From Sphingomonas hylomeconis (lineage in GTDB: Bacteria > Pseudomonadota > Alphaproteobacteria > Sphingomonadales > Sphingomonadaceae), in NCBI RefSeq assembly GCF_025370105.1, contig NZ_JANQBK010000010.1, positions 32,026 to 96,025 of the forward strand: a stretch of DNA of 64,000 bases, in the 5' to 3' direction. How positions within the stretch are numbered: the stretch's first letter is position 1; the number at the start of each line of letters is the position of its first letter. Under the pieces are notes generated by a model, which worked only from the letters and a program-made list of their open reading frames with translations, did not search any database and had not been told where the DNA came from. The position numbers and the translations under genes are program-made. Below are positions 1 through 7,793 of the stretch, in pieces.

Positions 1-1770
1 GCCGGCATTGTACGCCGCCACGGCCAGCGGATAACTGCCGAACTGGGCATAGATGCGCTGAAAATAGCTCGAGCCGAGTTGGATGTTGTAATCCGTGTTC
101 ACCGTCAGCGCTGCCGCATCGTACGACAGGCCGAGCTTGCCGGCCTGCTCGCGCGCCGTGCCGGGCATCAGCTGCATCAGCCCGCGCGCCCCGGCATGGC
201 TGATCGCGGCGCGATCGAACTGGCTTTCCTGGCGCGCGATGGCATGGATCATCGTCCAGTTGGCGGCGTGCGAATCGGGCACGCGCACGCTGGGGAAGGC
301 AATTGTGGTATAATCGGTAAGGCCGTTCTGCGCCGCGCTGCGCCCGACCATCACGCCGAGATCGGGCCGGCCCATCAGCCGCGCCAGCTCGGTCGCCAAC
401 GTGTGATCGGTGTCGCTCTTCGCGTCGATCGCGATCTGCCGGACGAACAGGCTTTGATCCTCCCAGCGCCCGACCAGCCCGAGATATTGCGCGACACGCA
501 CCGTTTCGCGACCGAAGAATGCCGTGCGCGTTGCCGGATCGACGCTGCGCGCGACCGGCTCGACCGGCGGGGTCAGCGAGCGACCGAGCCGCTCGATCGC
601 GAGTTGACCGTAGAACAGATCGCGATAGCCCGCGGCGCGCGTATAGAATGCCGTAGCATCGGCCTGGCGCCCGGCCGCCTCCGCGGCGCGGCCGGCCCAA
701 TAATAGCCCTTCGACTGCGACTGCGGCGTCGCCGAACCGCGCGCATAGCGATCGAACATGCCGATCGCATCCACCGGCCGGTTGGCCTTCTTCATCGCCT
801 GTTGCCCGGCAAGCCACACCAGGCTGGTATAATCGTCGCGTTCGCCGAGCGGCGTACGGCTGACGTCGGTTCCGGCGGGATAGGCGTCGTCGACCCTGCT
901 GGCGATATCGTAGGCAAGCTGGGCCTGCCCGTCATTGGCCGCTTCGCGCGCATTGGCGAGCAGCACTTCATACCATTTTTCGACGTCGCCGGGTCGGCTG
1001 GCCAGCGCACGCGGGCGGGCCAGCCAGGCACGCGCGCTGGGCGCGGCCGCGCTGTTGCGGAGCCAGGTCGCGCGATCGGCGATATAGCCGGGATCGCTGG
1101 CGCCCAGCGCCTCGGTCTGCGCCGAGCGTTGCGCGGCATCCGGTGCATTGGTGCGGAACGCAAGCCGCGCCTCGAACAGCGCGCGCTTGCCCGGGCTGGT
1201 AAAGGCCAGTTGCCGTGCGGCGGAGGTGGTTGCCCCCTGCCACAGCAGTTCGTCCATCCGCGCGTCGTGATCCGCCGGGGTGAGTGCGCCGGAGAAGCTC
1301 GAGACGAGCAGCGCTTCATCGGGCACCGACAGCACGCCGGTGACCCACGCCTTGCGGGCGGCGGCATAGGCGGCATCGCGCTGACCGGTGACCGACAGCG
1401 CCTGGGCATAGGCCGCGCCGCCGCTGGCGGTGAGCGGCGGGAAACGCGTGAAGAAGCTCACAACGGTTGCCGGCACCCCGTTGCCGTTGGACAGCGCGCG
1501 CTCGGCGGTGCGGCGCATCGCAGCCTCGCCCGGCCAGCCGGGATGCGCGAGCAGGAAGCGGGCGTAGGAATCGAACGGCAGACTGTCGGTCTGGCGTAGC
1601 GCATTCCACTGTCCGACGGCCGAAGCGAGGATGGCATCCTGCGGCGCGGCCTGGGTCTTGAGCAATTGCTGCGCGCGGCCCCAGCCGAGCTGTTCCTGCG
1701 TGGCAGTGGGAAGCGCGACACCGGAAGCAGCGGCGGCGAGCAGGGCGATTTCGAACAAAGCTGGTAACAT
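1..1770 (-). CDS. slt: Soluble lytic murein transglycosylase, C-terminus cut by window edge
   Basis: This open frame runs from an ATG at 1770 to the window edge with no stop, giving 590 residues of an incomplete protein. The N-terminal two thirds is alanine- and arginine-rich helical sequence like the superhelical U-domain of Slt70-type enzymes. The C-terminal part is a goose-type lysozyme fold: RQESQFD carries the catalytic Glu near residue 515, followed by GARGLMQLMPGTA, and the visible end reads LAVAAYNAG. These are the hallmark motifs of family 1 lytic transglycosylases, which cleave the MurNAc-GlcNAc bond of peptidoglycan in the periplasm and leave a 1,6-anhydro product. The N-terminus is hydrophobic (LFEIALLAAAASG) and fits a short signal peptide. 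It is divergent from dapA with 87 bp between the starts. Only the last part of the SLT domain is missing. Confidence 0.93.
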   Translation of the reverse strand, partial: MLPALFEIALLAAAASGVALPTATQEQLGWGRAQQLLKTQAAPQDAILASAVGQWNALRQTDSLPFDSYARFLLAHPGWPGEAAMRRTAERALSNGNGVPATVVSFFTRFPPLTASGGAAYAQALSVTGQRDAAYAAARKAWVTGVLSVPDEALLVSSFSGALTPADHDARMDELLWQGATTSAARQLAFTSPGKRALFEARLAFRTNAPDAAQRSAQTEALGASDPGYIADRATWLRNSAAAPSARAWLARPRALASRPGDVEKWYEVLLANAREAANDGQAQLAYDIASRVDDAYPAGTDVSRTPLGERDDYTSLVWLAGQQAMKKANRPVDAIGMFDRYARGSATPQSQSKGYYWAGRAAEAAGRQADATAFYTRAAGYRDLFYGQLAIERLGRSLTPPVEPVARSVDPATRTAFFGRETVRVAQYLGLVGRWEDQSLFVRQIAIDAKSDTDHTLATELARLMGRPDLGVMVGRSAAQNGLTDYTTIAFPSVRVPDSHAANWTMIHAIARQESQFDRAAISHAGARGLMQLMPGTAREQAGKLGLSYDAAALTVNTDYNIQLGSSYFQRIYAQFGSYPLAVAAYNAG

Positions 1771-1857
1771 GTGGACAGCCTACGCCAGGCGACAGTAACT
1801 GTCAGTGAACAAAAATCGGCAGCGGGCTCTTTTCCGCGCCCCAGGAGCAGATAAACC

Positions 1858-2739
1858 ATGTTTTCCGGATCGATCCCGGCGCTCGTCACGCCGTTCGCGC
1901 CCGACGGTGCGTTCGTCGAAAGCGCGTATCGCGAATTCATCGAGTGGCAGATCGCCGAGGGCTCGTCGGGCCTGGTGCCGTGCGGCACCACCGGCGAGGC
2001 GGCAACGCTCTCGGCCGATGAGCATTACGATGCGGTGCGCGTGTGCGTCGATCAGGCCCGCGGCCGCGTGCCTGTGATCGCCGGCGCCGGCTCGAACGAC
2101 ACGCGCGTCGCGATCCAGAACATCCAGGCCGCCAAGGATGCCGGCGCGGATGCCGCGTTGATGGTGCCGCCGTATTACAACCGCCCCAACCAGGAGGGCA
2201 TTTTCCGCCATTTCGAAGCGGTGGCCAATAGCTGCGATCTGCCGATCGTGCTCTACAACGTACCCGGCCGCACGGTCACCGATATCGCGGTCGAGACGGT
2301 CGGCCGGATCGCCAAGGCGTTTCCGAGCGTCGTCGGGATCAAGGACGCGACCGGGATCATCCAGCGCGCCTCGGCGCAGCGGCTCGCCTGTGGGCCCGAT
2401 TTCTGCCAGTTGTCGGGCAACGACGACATGGCGCTGGGCTTCAATGCGAGCGGCGGGGTGGGCTGCATCTCGGTCACCGCCAATGTCGCGCCGCGGCTGT
2501 GCGCCGAGTTCCAGGCGGCCTGCGCGGACGAGGACTATACGCTCGCGCTCGATCTGCAGGATCGCCTGTTTGCGTTGCACACGGCGCTGTTCACCGATGC
2601 CTCGCCGGGGCCGGTCAAATATGCGCTGAGCATGATCAAGCCGGAATGGCCGATGGCGTTGCGCCTGCCAATGACGCCGCCGAGCGAGGCGAGCCGTGCG
2701 GCGGTGGATGCAGGGCTGCGGACCGCCGGGCTGCTGTAG
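1858..2739 (+). CDS. dapA: 4-hydroxy-tetrahydrodipicolinate synthase
   Basis: DapA condenses pyruvate with aspartate semialdehyde, the first committed step of lysine and meso-diaminopimelate synthesis. The protein is 293 residues, the usual length. The substrate-binding GTTGEA loop is at about residues 43-48, the catalytic-triad Tyr in LYNVPGRT is near 134, and the Schiff-base lysine lies in VGIKDATG at about 162. The ATG is preceded by an AG-rich stretch (CCAGGAGCAG) about 10 bp upstream. It is divergent from the transglycosylase gene, a sensible pairing because both act in cell-wall metabolism. A GC-rich hairpin follows the stop. Confidence 0.97.
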   Translation: MFSGSIPALVTPFAPDGAFVESAYREFIEWQIAEGSSGLVPCGTTGEAATLSADEHYDAVRVCVDQARGRVPVIAGAGSNDTRVAIQNIQAAKDAGADAALMVPPYYNRPNQEGIFRHFEAVANSCDLPIVLYNVPGRTVTDIAVETVGRIAKAFPSVVGIKDATGIIQRASAQRLACGPDFCQLSGNDDMALGFNASGGVGCISVTANVAPRLCAEFQAACADEDYTLALDLQDRLFALHTALFTDASPGPVKYALSMIKPEWPMALRLPMTPPSEASRAAVDAGLRTAGLL

Positions 2740-2767
2740 GAACCAATATGCTGGCACCGCAGGGATC

Positions 2768-2803
2768 TTCCCGGGGGCGGGCGCAGCGCCCCTCCCCGGG
2801 AAG
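2768..2803. terminator. GC-rich hairpin between convergent genes
   Basis: A strong stem of CTTCCCGGG pairs with CCCGGGAAG around an internally palindromic GGGCGCAGCGCCC loop. It lies between the 3' ends of dapA and the amidohydrolase gene. There is no clear T-tract, so it may be a transcript-stabilising hairpin or a solitary repeat unit rather than a classical intrinsic terminator. Confidence 0.45.
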
Positions 2804-2837
2804 ACCCCAGCGTTCACCCTGGCTGGCGGTGCCGGCC

Positions 2838-4112
2838 TTACTTCACCCGCACCCCGCCCTTGATCACTGCGCTGACCTTTTCCAGCAGGCGCACGTCGGC
2901 CAGCGGGTCACCGTCCACCGCGACGATATCGCCGTAGCGCCCGACCGCGATCGCGCCGACATCACCGGTCTGGCCGAGCGCCTCGGCGGCGTCCGAGGTC
3001 GCGGCGCGGATCGCGCCCAGCGGCGTCATGCCCCATTCGACCATCTTGGCGAACTGCCGGCCATTGTCGCCATGCGGATAGACGCCGGCATCGGTGCCGA
3101 AGATCATCCGCACGCCCGCCTTCACCGCGCGCTGGAAGGTCTGGCGCTGCTTGAGCCCGATGATCTTCTCCTTGTCCAGGCTCTCCTGCTCGGTGCCGTT
3201 GGCGGTGCCCGTCGCCAGGATATAATCGTCGTTATAGATATCCATGTCGAACCAGGTGCGCTTCTGCGCGGCGAGCTTGAGCGTCTCGTCCGACGCCAGA
3301 CTGCAATGTTCGATCGTGTCGATCCCGGCGAGGATCGCGGCGCGGATTCCCTCGTCGCCATGCGCATGCGCCGCGACCTTGATGTGCAGCATGTGCGCTT
3401 CGTCGGCGATCGCCTTCATCTCTTCCAGGCTCAACTGCTGCCCGCCAACGCTGTCGCCGAGCGAGAACACCCCACCGGTGGCGCAGATCTTGATCACCTG
3501 CGCGCCATATTTGTGCAGCCACCGCACCTTGGCGCGCGCTTCGTCCGGCGAATTGACCACGCCCGGGCTCTTGCGGTCGAGCGAGGGCGGCAGGCTATTG
3601 TCATCGCAATGCCCGCCGGTCGCGCCGATCGCCAAACCGGCGGTGGTGATCCTGGGGCCGATTGCCCAGCCACCATCGATCGCCTCGCGTAGGCCGACAT
3701 CCTGAAAGTCTGCCGCGCCGACATTGCGCACCGAGGTAAAGCCCGCGTCGAGCGTCTTCTTCGCATTGGCGACGCCGACCGCACTCCAGAAGCTGTCGGT
3801 ATATTGCAGGCCGCGATAGCCGCCGATTTCGGCCAGCGACGTCAGGTGCACATGCATGTCGATCAGCCCGGGCAGGATCGTCTTGCCGCCCAGGTCGATA
3901 TGCTTGATGTCGCCGCCGAACTTGATCGTCCGGGCATCGGCAATGCCGGTGATGCGGCCGTCGACGATCGTGACGGCGGGATGCTCGACCACCTTTCCGG
4001 CAAGAACGTCGACCATCCGGTCGGCTGTCACGATCACCGTCTCGGCCGCAGCGGGCGGGGCGGCGGCGGCAGTCAGGGCAAGCGACGCCAGCAGCGTGCG
4101 GACAGATTTCAT
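2838..4112 (-). CDS. Secreted metal-dependent amidohydrolase
   Basis: This is a 424-residue amidohydrolase-superfamily protein with a signal peptide (about residues 1-23, MKSVRTLLASLALTAAAAPP). The first metal motif DMHVHL is at about 85-90, after the PGLIDMH strand typical of imidazolonepropionase/Xaa-Pro-dipeptidase-like members. Later metal or active-site positions are AHAHGDEG, TIEHCSL and FGTDAGVYPHG. Related sphingomonad and Caulobacter enzymes hydrolyse dipeptides with C-terminal or N-acyl groups; the substrate here cannot be read from sequence. It is convergent with dapA, and 361 bp of AT-rich DNA separates its start from the lectin gene. Confidence 0.88.
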   Translation of the reverse strand: MKSVRTLLASLALTAAAAPPAAAETVIVTADRMVDVLAGKVVEHPAVTIVDGRITGIADARTIKFGGDIKHIDLGGKTILPGLIDMHVHLTSLAEIGGYRGLQYTDSFWSAVGVANAKKTLDAGFTSVRNVGAADFQDVGLREAIDGGWAIGPRITTAGLAIGATGGHCDDNSLPPSLDRKSPGVVNSPDEARAKVRWLHKYGAQVIKICATGGVFSLGDSVGGQQLSLEEMKAIADEAHMLHIKVAAHAHGDEGIRAAILAGIDTIEHCSLASDETLKLAAQKRTWFDMDIYNDDYILATGTANGTEQESLDKEKIIGLKQRQTFQRAVKAGVRMIFGTDAGVYPHGDNGRQFAKMVEWGMTPLGAIRAATSDAAEALGQTGDVGAIAVGRYGDIVAVDGDPLADVRLLEKVSAVIKGGVRVK

Positions 4113-4473
4113 CGATGCGATCCCCCTCTTTCTAGCCGATTACTGTGGCGTGCGCGGGACGGGTCTGTCCAGCATCGACGATCACCGAAGAAAAATATCT
4201 TCGTGGCCACCGAAATCCTGCCAAACGCTGCTTGCGCCACACGATTAAGATAAACCGCAGTACAATACCGGATATTATTGGCATAGAACGTGGCCAAGCA
4301 GTATGATGATTGTACCAAGCCGAGTCTTCGACTCGATTTGCAGGGTCCTGTAACATCAACGTAGTATTTCTCGCCCTTCATCGATTGACGACGTTGTCTT
4401 CTGCGCAAGACAAAGCTTTAACGCAACTTTGTTCATTCGACTTTGGCGGGAATCATCAGAGAGGAATGATGTG
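4113..4473. other. AT-rich intergenic region upstream of the lectin gene
   Basis: This gap of about 360 bp between divergent genes is visibly richer in A and T than the coding DNA on either side. I find no convincing gene in it. A short inverted repeat, CCGAAGA paired with TCTTCG across an AT-rich loop, lies at about 4184-4205 and could be an operator or a small hairpin. The promoter of the lectin gene should lie near the right end, but I cannot assign -35 and -10 boxes with confidence. Confidence 0.5.
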
Positions 4474-5298
4474 ATGACCGTATACAATACACAAAATCAG
4501 TGGGGCGGCAGCAGCGCGCCGTGGAACGATGGCGGCGTGCTGAGCATCGGTAATCGCGCCGACCAGCAGCCGATCGCCCTGTCGATCAGGTCGGACGACG
4601 GCGGACAGACCTTCACCGTCACAATGACCTATCAAGGCGAGGGGCCGATCGGCTTTCGCGGTACTTTGACGACCACCCACACCTATCAGGTCGAGAACCA
4701 GTGGGGCGGCGATGCGGCGCCGTGGAACGATGCCGGCCTGTTCCTGCTCGGCGCGCGCGCCGACCAGAAGCCGATCGCGTTCGAACTCGCCTCCAACGAC
4801 GGCGGCCAGACGCTCCGTGGCACAATGACCTATGACGGCGAAGGCCCGATCGGCGTGCAGGGAACGCTGTCCGAGGGCGTCGCTTTCGTCGCGGCCAATC
4901 AATGGGGCGGCAGTAGCGCTCCGTGGAACCCGGGCGGCCTGTGGGTGATCGGATGCCGTGCCAATCAGCCGGTGGTGGCACTCGATGTGACCAGCGACGA
5001 TCAGGGCAACACGCTCAACGGCTGGATGACATATTTCGGCGAAGGCCCGATCGGCTTCAGGGGCAAGCGGACGATGGCCGACACCTATGCGGTCGAGAAC
5101 CAATGGGGCGGCGACAGCGCACCGTGGAATCTCGGCGGCACCTGGGTGCTCGGCTGTCGTCCCGATCAGGGGGTAGTGGCGATCAACGTCAACAATGCCG
5201 GCGGCAACGGTCTGTCCGGCACGATGACCTATACTGGCGAAGGTCCGATCGGGCTCGAGCTTGTCCCCGGCACGGTCAAGGCGCTGTCCCACGCCTGA
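4474..5298 (+). CDS. OAA-type high-mannose lectin with four tandem repeats
   Basis: The protein is 274 residues and consists almost entirely of four repeats of about 67 residues (about 4-70, 71-137, 138-204, 205-274). Each begins with NQWGGxxAPWN, continues with a G-x-RxxQ segment and ends with MTYxGEGPIG. These are the signature segments of the Oscillatoria agardhii agglutinin family, which includes myxobacterial hemagglutinin and a Pseudomonas fluorescens lectin and binds branched high-mannose glycans; four-repeat members have double beta-barrels. No signal peptide is seen, as in known members. I chose ATG 4474 over the in-frame ATG 45 bp upstream because AGAGGA lies 8-9 bp before it and the family starts just before the first repeat. 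Repeat 4 ends with a divergent tail. Confidence 0.93.
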   Translation: MTVYNTQNQWGGSSAPWNDGGVLSIGNRADQQPIALSIRSDDGGQTFTVTMTYQGEGPIGFRGTLTTTHTYQVENQWGGDAAPWNDAGLFLLGARADQKPIAFELASNDGGQTLRGTMTYDGEGPIGVQGTLSEGVAFVAANQWGGSSAPWNPGGLWVIGCRANQPVVALDVTSDDQGNTLNGWMTYFGEGPIGFRGKRTMADTYAVENQWGGDSAPWNLGGTWVLGCRPDQGVVAINVNNAGGNGLSGTMTYTGEGPIGLELVPGTVKALSHA

Positions 5299-5311
5299 TC
5301 GCTGCTCCGGC

Positions 5312-5347
5312 GCGGGCCCGGCCGACTTACCCCTTGGCCGGGCCCGC
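5312..5347. terminator. Perfect 12-bp stem between convergent genes
   Basis: GCGGGCCCGGCC at 5312-5323 pairs perfectly with GGCCGGGCCCGC at 5336-5347 around a 12-nt loop. It sits between the stop of the lectin gene and the stop of lpdA, so it can act on both transcripts. It lacks a T-run, so its efficiency as an intrinsic terminator is uncertain. Confidence 0.5.
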
Positions 5348-5354
5348 TGCCGGG

Positions 5355-6755
5355 TTACATGTGCAGCGTCCGACCATAAGCGCCGAGCACGCTTTCGTGC
5401 ATCATCTCGCTCAGCGTCGGGTGCGGGAAGACGGTTTCGATCAGTTCCTGTTCGGTCGTTTCGAGCGTCTTGCCGATCGTATAGCCCTGGATCAGCTCGG
5501 TCACTTCGGCGCCGATCATGTGCGCGCCGAGCAATTCGCCGGTCTTGGCATCGAACACCGTCTTCACGAAGCCCTCGGCTTCGCCCAGCGCGATCGCCTT
5601 GCCGTTGCCGATGAACGGGAAAGTGCCGACCTTAAGCTCATAGCCCGCTTCCTTCGCCTTGGCCTCGGTCAGCCCGACGCTGGCGATCTGCGGATGGCAG
5701 TATGTGCAGCCCGGGATGTTCTTCGGGTCCATCGCATGCGGATGACCGCCAGCAATCGCCTCGGCCGCGATCACGCCCTCGTGGCTGGCCTTGTGCGCGA
5801 GCCAGGGCGGCGCGGTGATGTCGCCGATCGCGTAGAGGCCGTCGATGTTGGTCTTGCAGTCCGGCCCGGTCTTGAGGAAGCCGCGCTCGTCCATGTCGAC
5901 GCCGAGCTCCTTGAGCCCGATATCGGCGGTGTTGGGCACGATGCCGATGGCGACGATGACGTGGCTGAACTCGGCGGTCGTCGCCTTGCCGTCCTTGGCG
6001 GTGATCGTTGCGGCAACGCCTGTTTCGCTGGCGGCGATCTTCTCGATCTTCGCGCTGGTGAGGATCTGCATTCCCTGCTTCTTGAGCGCCTTTTCGAGGA
6101 AGGCCGAGACATCTTCATCCTCGACCGGCACGATCCGGTCGAGCATCTCCACGACCGTAACATCTGCCCCCATATCATTGTAAAAGCTGGCGAATTCGAT
6201 GCCGATTGCGCCCGATCCGATGACCAGCAGCTTGCTCGGCAGCTCGGCCGGCGTCATCGCATGACGATAGGTCCAGACGCGCTTGCCGTCGGCCGGAAGG
6301 TTCGGCAGGTCGCGGGCGCGCGCGCCGGTGGCGACGATGACGTTCTTGGCGGTCAGCTCGCTCGCCTTGCCGTCCTTGTCCGTTACCGTCAGCTTGCCCG
6401 GCGCGGTGAGCTTGCCCGTGCCCATGTGCACCGCGATCTTGTTCTTCTTCATCAGGTGGGTGACGCCCTGATTGAGCTGCTTGGCCACGCCGCGCGAGCG
6501 CTTCACCACCGCATCGAGATCGGCAGTGATGTTGTCGGCGGTCAGGCCGTAATCCTTGGCATGCTGCATATAATGCAGGATCTCGGCCGAGCGCAGCAGC
6601 GCCTTGGTCGGGATACAGCCCCAGTTGAGGCAGATGCCGCCAAGCAGTTCGCGTTCGACGATAGCGACTTTCAGCCCGAGCTGGCTGGCGCGGATCGCGG
6701 CGACATAGCCGCCGGGGCCGGAGCCCAGCACGATGAGATCATAGGAATCGCTCAC
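5355..6755 (-). CDS. lpdA: Dihydrolipoyl dehydrogenase (E3)
   Basis: E3 reoxidises the dihydrolipoyl groups of the pyruvate dehydrogenase complex and passes electrons to NAD+ through FAD and a redox disulfide. The protein has 466 residues. The FAD-binding GSGPGG is at about 11-16, the redox pair in GGICLNWGCIPTK is at Cys42 and Cys47, a second dinucleotide motif (GSGAIG) lies mid-protein, and the C-terminal HPHPTLSEMMHE supplies the catalytic His/Glu. An open frame continues 49 codons upstream, but I chose GTG 6755: the conserved SDSYDLIVLG start follows it and the GTG overlaps the TGA of the preceding gene (GTGA). It is the last gene of a five-gene cluster headed by the E2 gene. Confidence 0.95.
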   Translation of the reverse strand: MSDSYDLIVLGSGPGGYVAAIRASQLGLKVAIVERELLGGICLNWGCIPTKALLRSAEILHYMQHAKDYGLTADNITADLDAVVKRSRGVAKQLNQGVTHLMKKNKIAVHMGTGKLTAPGKLTVTDKDGKASELTAKNVIVATGARARDLPNLPADGKRVWTYRHAMTPAELPSKLLVIGSGAIGIEFASFYNDMGADVTVVEMLDRIVPVEDEDVSAFLEKALKKQGMQILTSAKIEKIAASETGVAATITAKDGKATTAEFSHVIVAIGIVPNTADIGLKELGVDMDERGFLKTGPDCKTNIDGLYAIGDITAPPWLAHKASHEGVIAAEAIAGGHPHAMDPKNIPGCTYCHPQIASVGLTEAKAKEAGYELKVGTFPFIGNGKAIALGEAEGFVKTVFDAKTGELLGAHMIGAEVTELIQGYTIGKTLETTEQELIETVFPHPTLSEMMHESVLGAYGRTLHM

Positions 6756-7192
6756 GATACGGTCCTGACTTTCTTGGGGAGGAAGCGGCGGCGATGCACC
6801 GCGCAGCAGAGAAAAAGGTTGAGCAGGAAGAACAGCCACAGCAGCGTTCGTTCCCCGAACAGATCGACACCGCCGACCACGCGCAGCATCGTGTCGATCC
6901 AATCGCTGAGGAAACCGAAGGTGGCGATCGCGATGCCGGCGAACAAGCCGGTGTTGATCGCCCAGGATCGCAGACCGATCTTGTTGACGATCTGCGCGCC
7001 CAGCGCATTGGGCACGATCGCGAGCAGCCCCAGCGCGCCGCCAAGCAAGGCCGCCGTGGCGAGGCCGCCGACCGCGGTGCGGGACACACCCGCCCCCGGC
7101 AGCGCGCCATTGGCCTGAAACAACAGCAGCAAGGGGCCGCCGACAAGCCCGAGCAGCACGGGAATCGCGATCACGAAGCCAAGCCGAAACAT
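6752..7192 (-). CDS. Small multi-pass membrane protein, function unknown
   Basis: This 146-residue protein has about four hydrophobic segments: one after MFRLGFVIAIPVLL, two in the middle (LATAALLGGALGLLAIVP and INTGLFAGIAIATFGFL), and one near the end (LLWLFFLLNLFLCC). The C-terminus is basic (HRRRFLPKK), which suggests a cytoplasmic tail. I do not recognise the family. It overlaps the gene before it (ATGA at 7192) and lpdA after it by four bases each, so it is translated as part of the pyruvate dehydrogenase cluster. An open frame continues upstream, but this ATG matches the overlap and the hydrophobic N-terminus. Confidence 0.8.
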   Translation of the reverse strand: MFRLGFVIAIPVLLGLVGGPLLLLFQANGALPGAGVSRTAVGGLATAALLGGALGLLAIVPNALGAQIVNKIGLRSWAINTGLFAGIAIATFGFLSDWIDTMLRVVGGVDLFGERTLLWLFFLLNLFLCCAVHRRRFLPKKVRTVS

Positions 7193-7587
7193 CAGCCGTT
7201 CACCGCCCGCGGGCGATCGTCCTCGCCCATCGCGACCAGGGTGAAGCTGCCCGCCGCCGCCCGAGAACCGCCCTCGCCGTGCCGGTCGCGCCGCCATACC
7301 TGCACCGCGACGGTCATCGAACTGCGTCCGGTGGCGACGATCTCGGCGTGGAACGACACCTCGTCGCCGACTTCGACCGGCGCGGTGAAGCTGAACCCGT
7401 CTGCCGCCACGACCGGGCAGCGCGCGCCCGAATGCCGCGATGCGACCGAGCCGGCGGCGAGCGCCATCTGCCCCATCAGCCAGCCGACGAAAATCTTGCC
7501 GTATGGATTGGCATCCGCCGCCATCGCGGTCGCGCGGATCGCCGGCGCCGTTGCGGGCGGACCTTCAGGCATCGGACGCGGCGTCAT
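7192..7587 (-). CDS. Acyl-CoA thioesterase, YciA-like hotdog fold
   Basis: The 131-residue protein looks like a single hotdog-fold thioesterase of the YciA/BACH type, which hydrolyses acyl-CoAs in the cytoplasm. Recognisable features are ADANPYGKIFVGWLMGQMALAAG, corresponding to the conserved N-x-x-G-x-IFGGWLM segment with the catalytic Asp/Asn region, and GDEVSFHAEIVATGRSSM, the usual second half of the fold. The start is uncertain: ATG 7587 and ATG 7572 both overlap the end of the preceding membrane-protein gene and neither has a clear ribosome binding site. It lies inside the E2-E3 cluster, so it may adjust the acetyl-CoA or acyl-CoA pool; that link is inference from position. Confidence 0.82.
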   Translation of the reverse strand: MTPRPMPEGPPATAPAIRATAMAADANPYGKIFVGWLMGQMALAAGSVASRHSGARCPVVAADGFSFTAPVEVGDEVSFHAEIVATGRSSMTVAVQVWRRDRHGEGGSRAAAGSFTLVAMGEDDRPRAVNG

Positions 7588-7792
7588 CGGCCTGCGGCAC
7601 GCGTCCGTGGTCCCGCGCGCGGCGCAATGACCACAGCCCGCTCAGCACCACGACACCCACCACGATCCACGCGACGAGCGTGATCGATTCCCGCGCGTTG
7701 GGCACCGACCAGGCCGCCAGCCAGGCCAACAACAGCGTCGCCAGTACGCCAACCGCGATGTGCAGCAGCTCGATGAGCGCCCGCACCGGCAT
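7565..7792 (-). CDS. Small two-helix membrane protein, function unknown
   Basis: This 75-residue protein has two hydrophobic helices, about residues 9-29 (LHIAVGVLATLLLAWLAAW) and 38-56 (TLVAWIVVGVVVLSGLW), and a charged acidic C-terminal tail. I do not recognise a family. Its ATG begins one base after the stop codon of the E2 gene, and its end overlaps the start of the thioesterase gene, so it is clearly co-transcribed and probably translationally coupled. Pyruvate dehydrogenase operons do not normally contain such a gene. Confidence 0.75.
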   Translation of the reverse strand: MPVRALIELLHIAVGVLATLLLAWLAAWSVPNARESITLVAWIVVGVVVLSGLWSLRRARDHGRVPQADDAASDA

Positions 7793-7793
7793 G

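Noticed and set aside
79..1599. A 506-codon plus-strand open frame at the left end
   Set aside because: It is antisense to the lytic transglycosylase, whose motifs are clear on the minus strand. Its composition is Arg/Gly/Ala-rich, typical of shadow frames in high-GC DNA.
4456..5292. Minus-strand frame opposite the lectin that also shows a repeat pattern
   Set aside because: The periodicity simply mirrors the four repeats of the lectin gene. No family signature or start site supports it.
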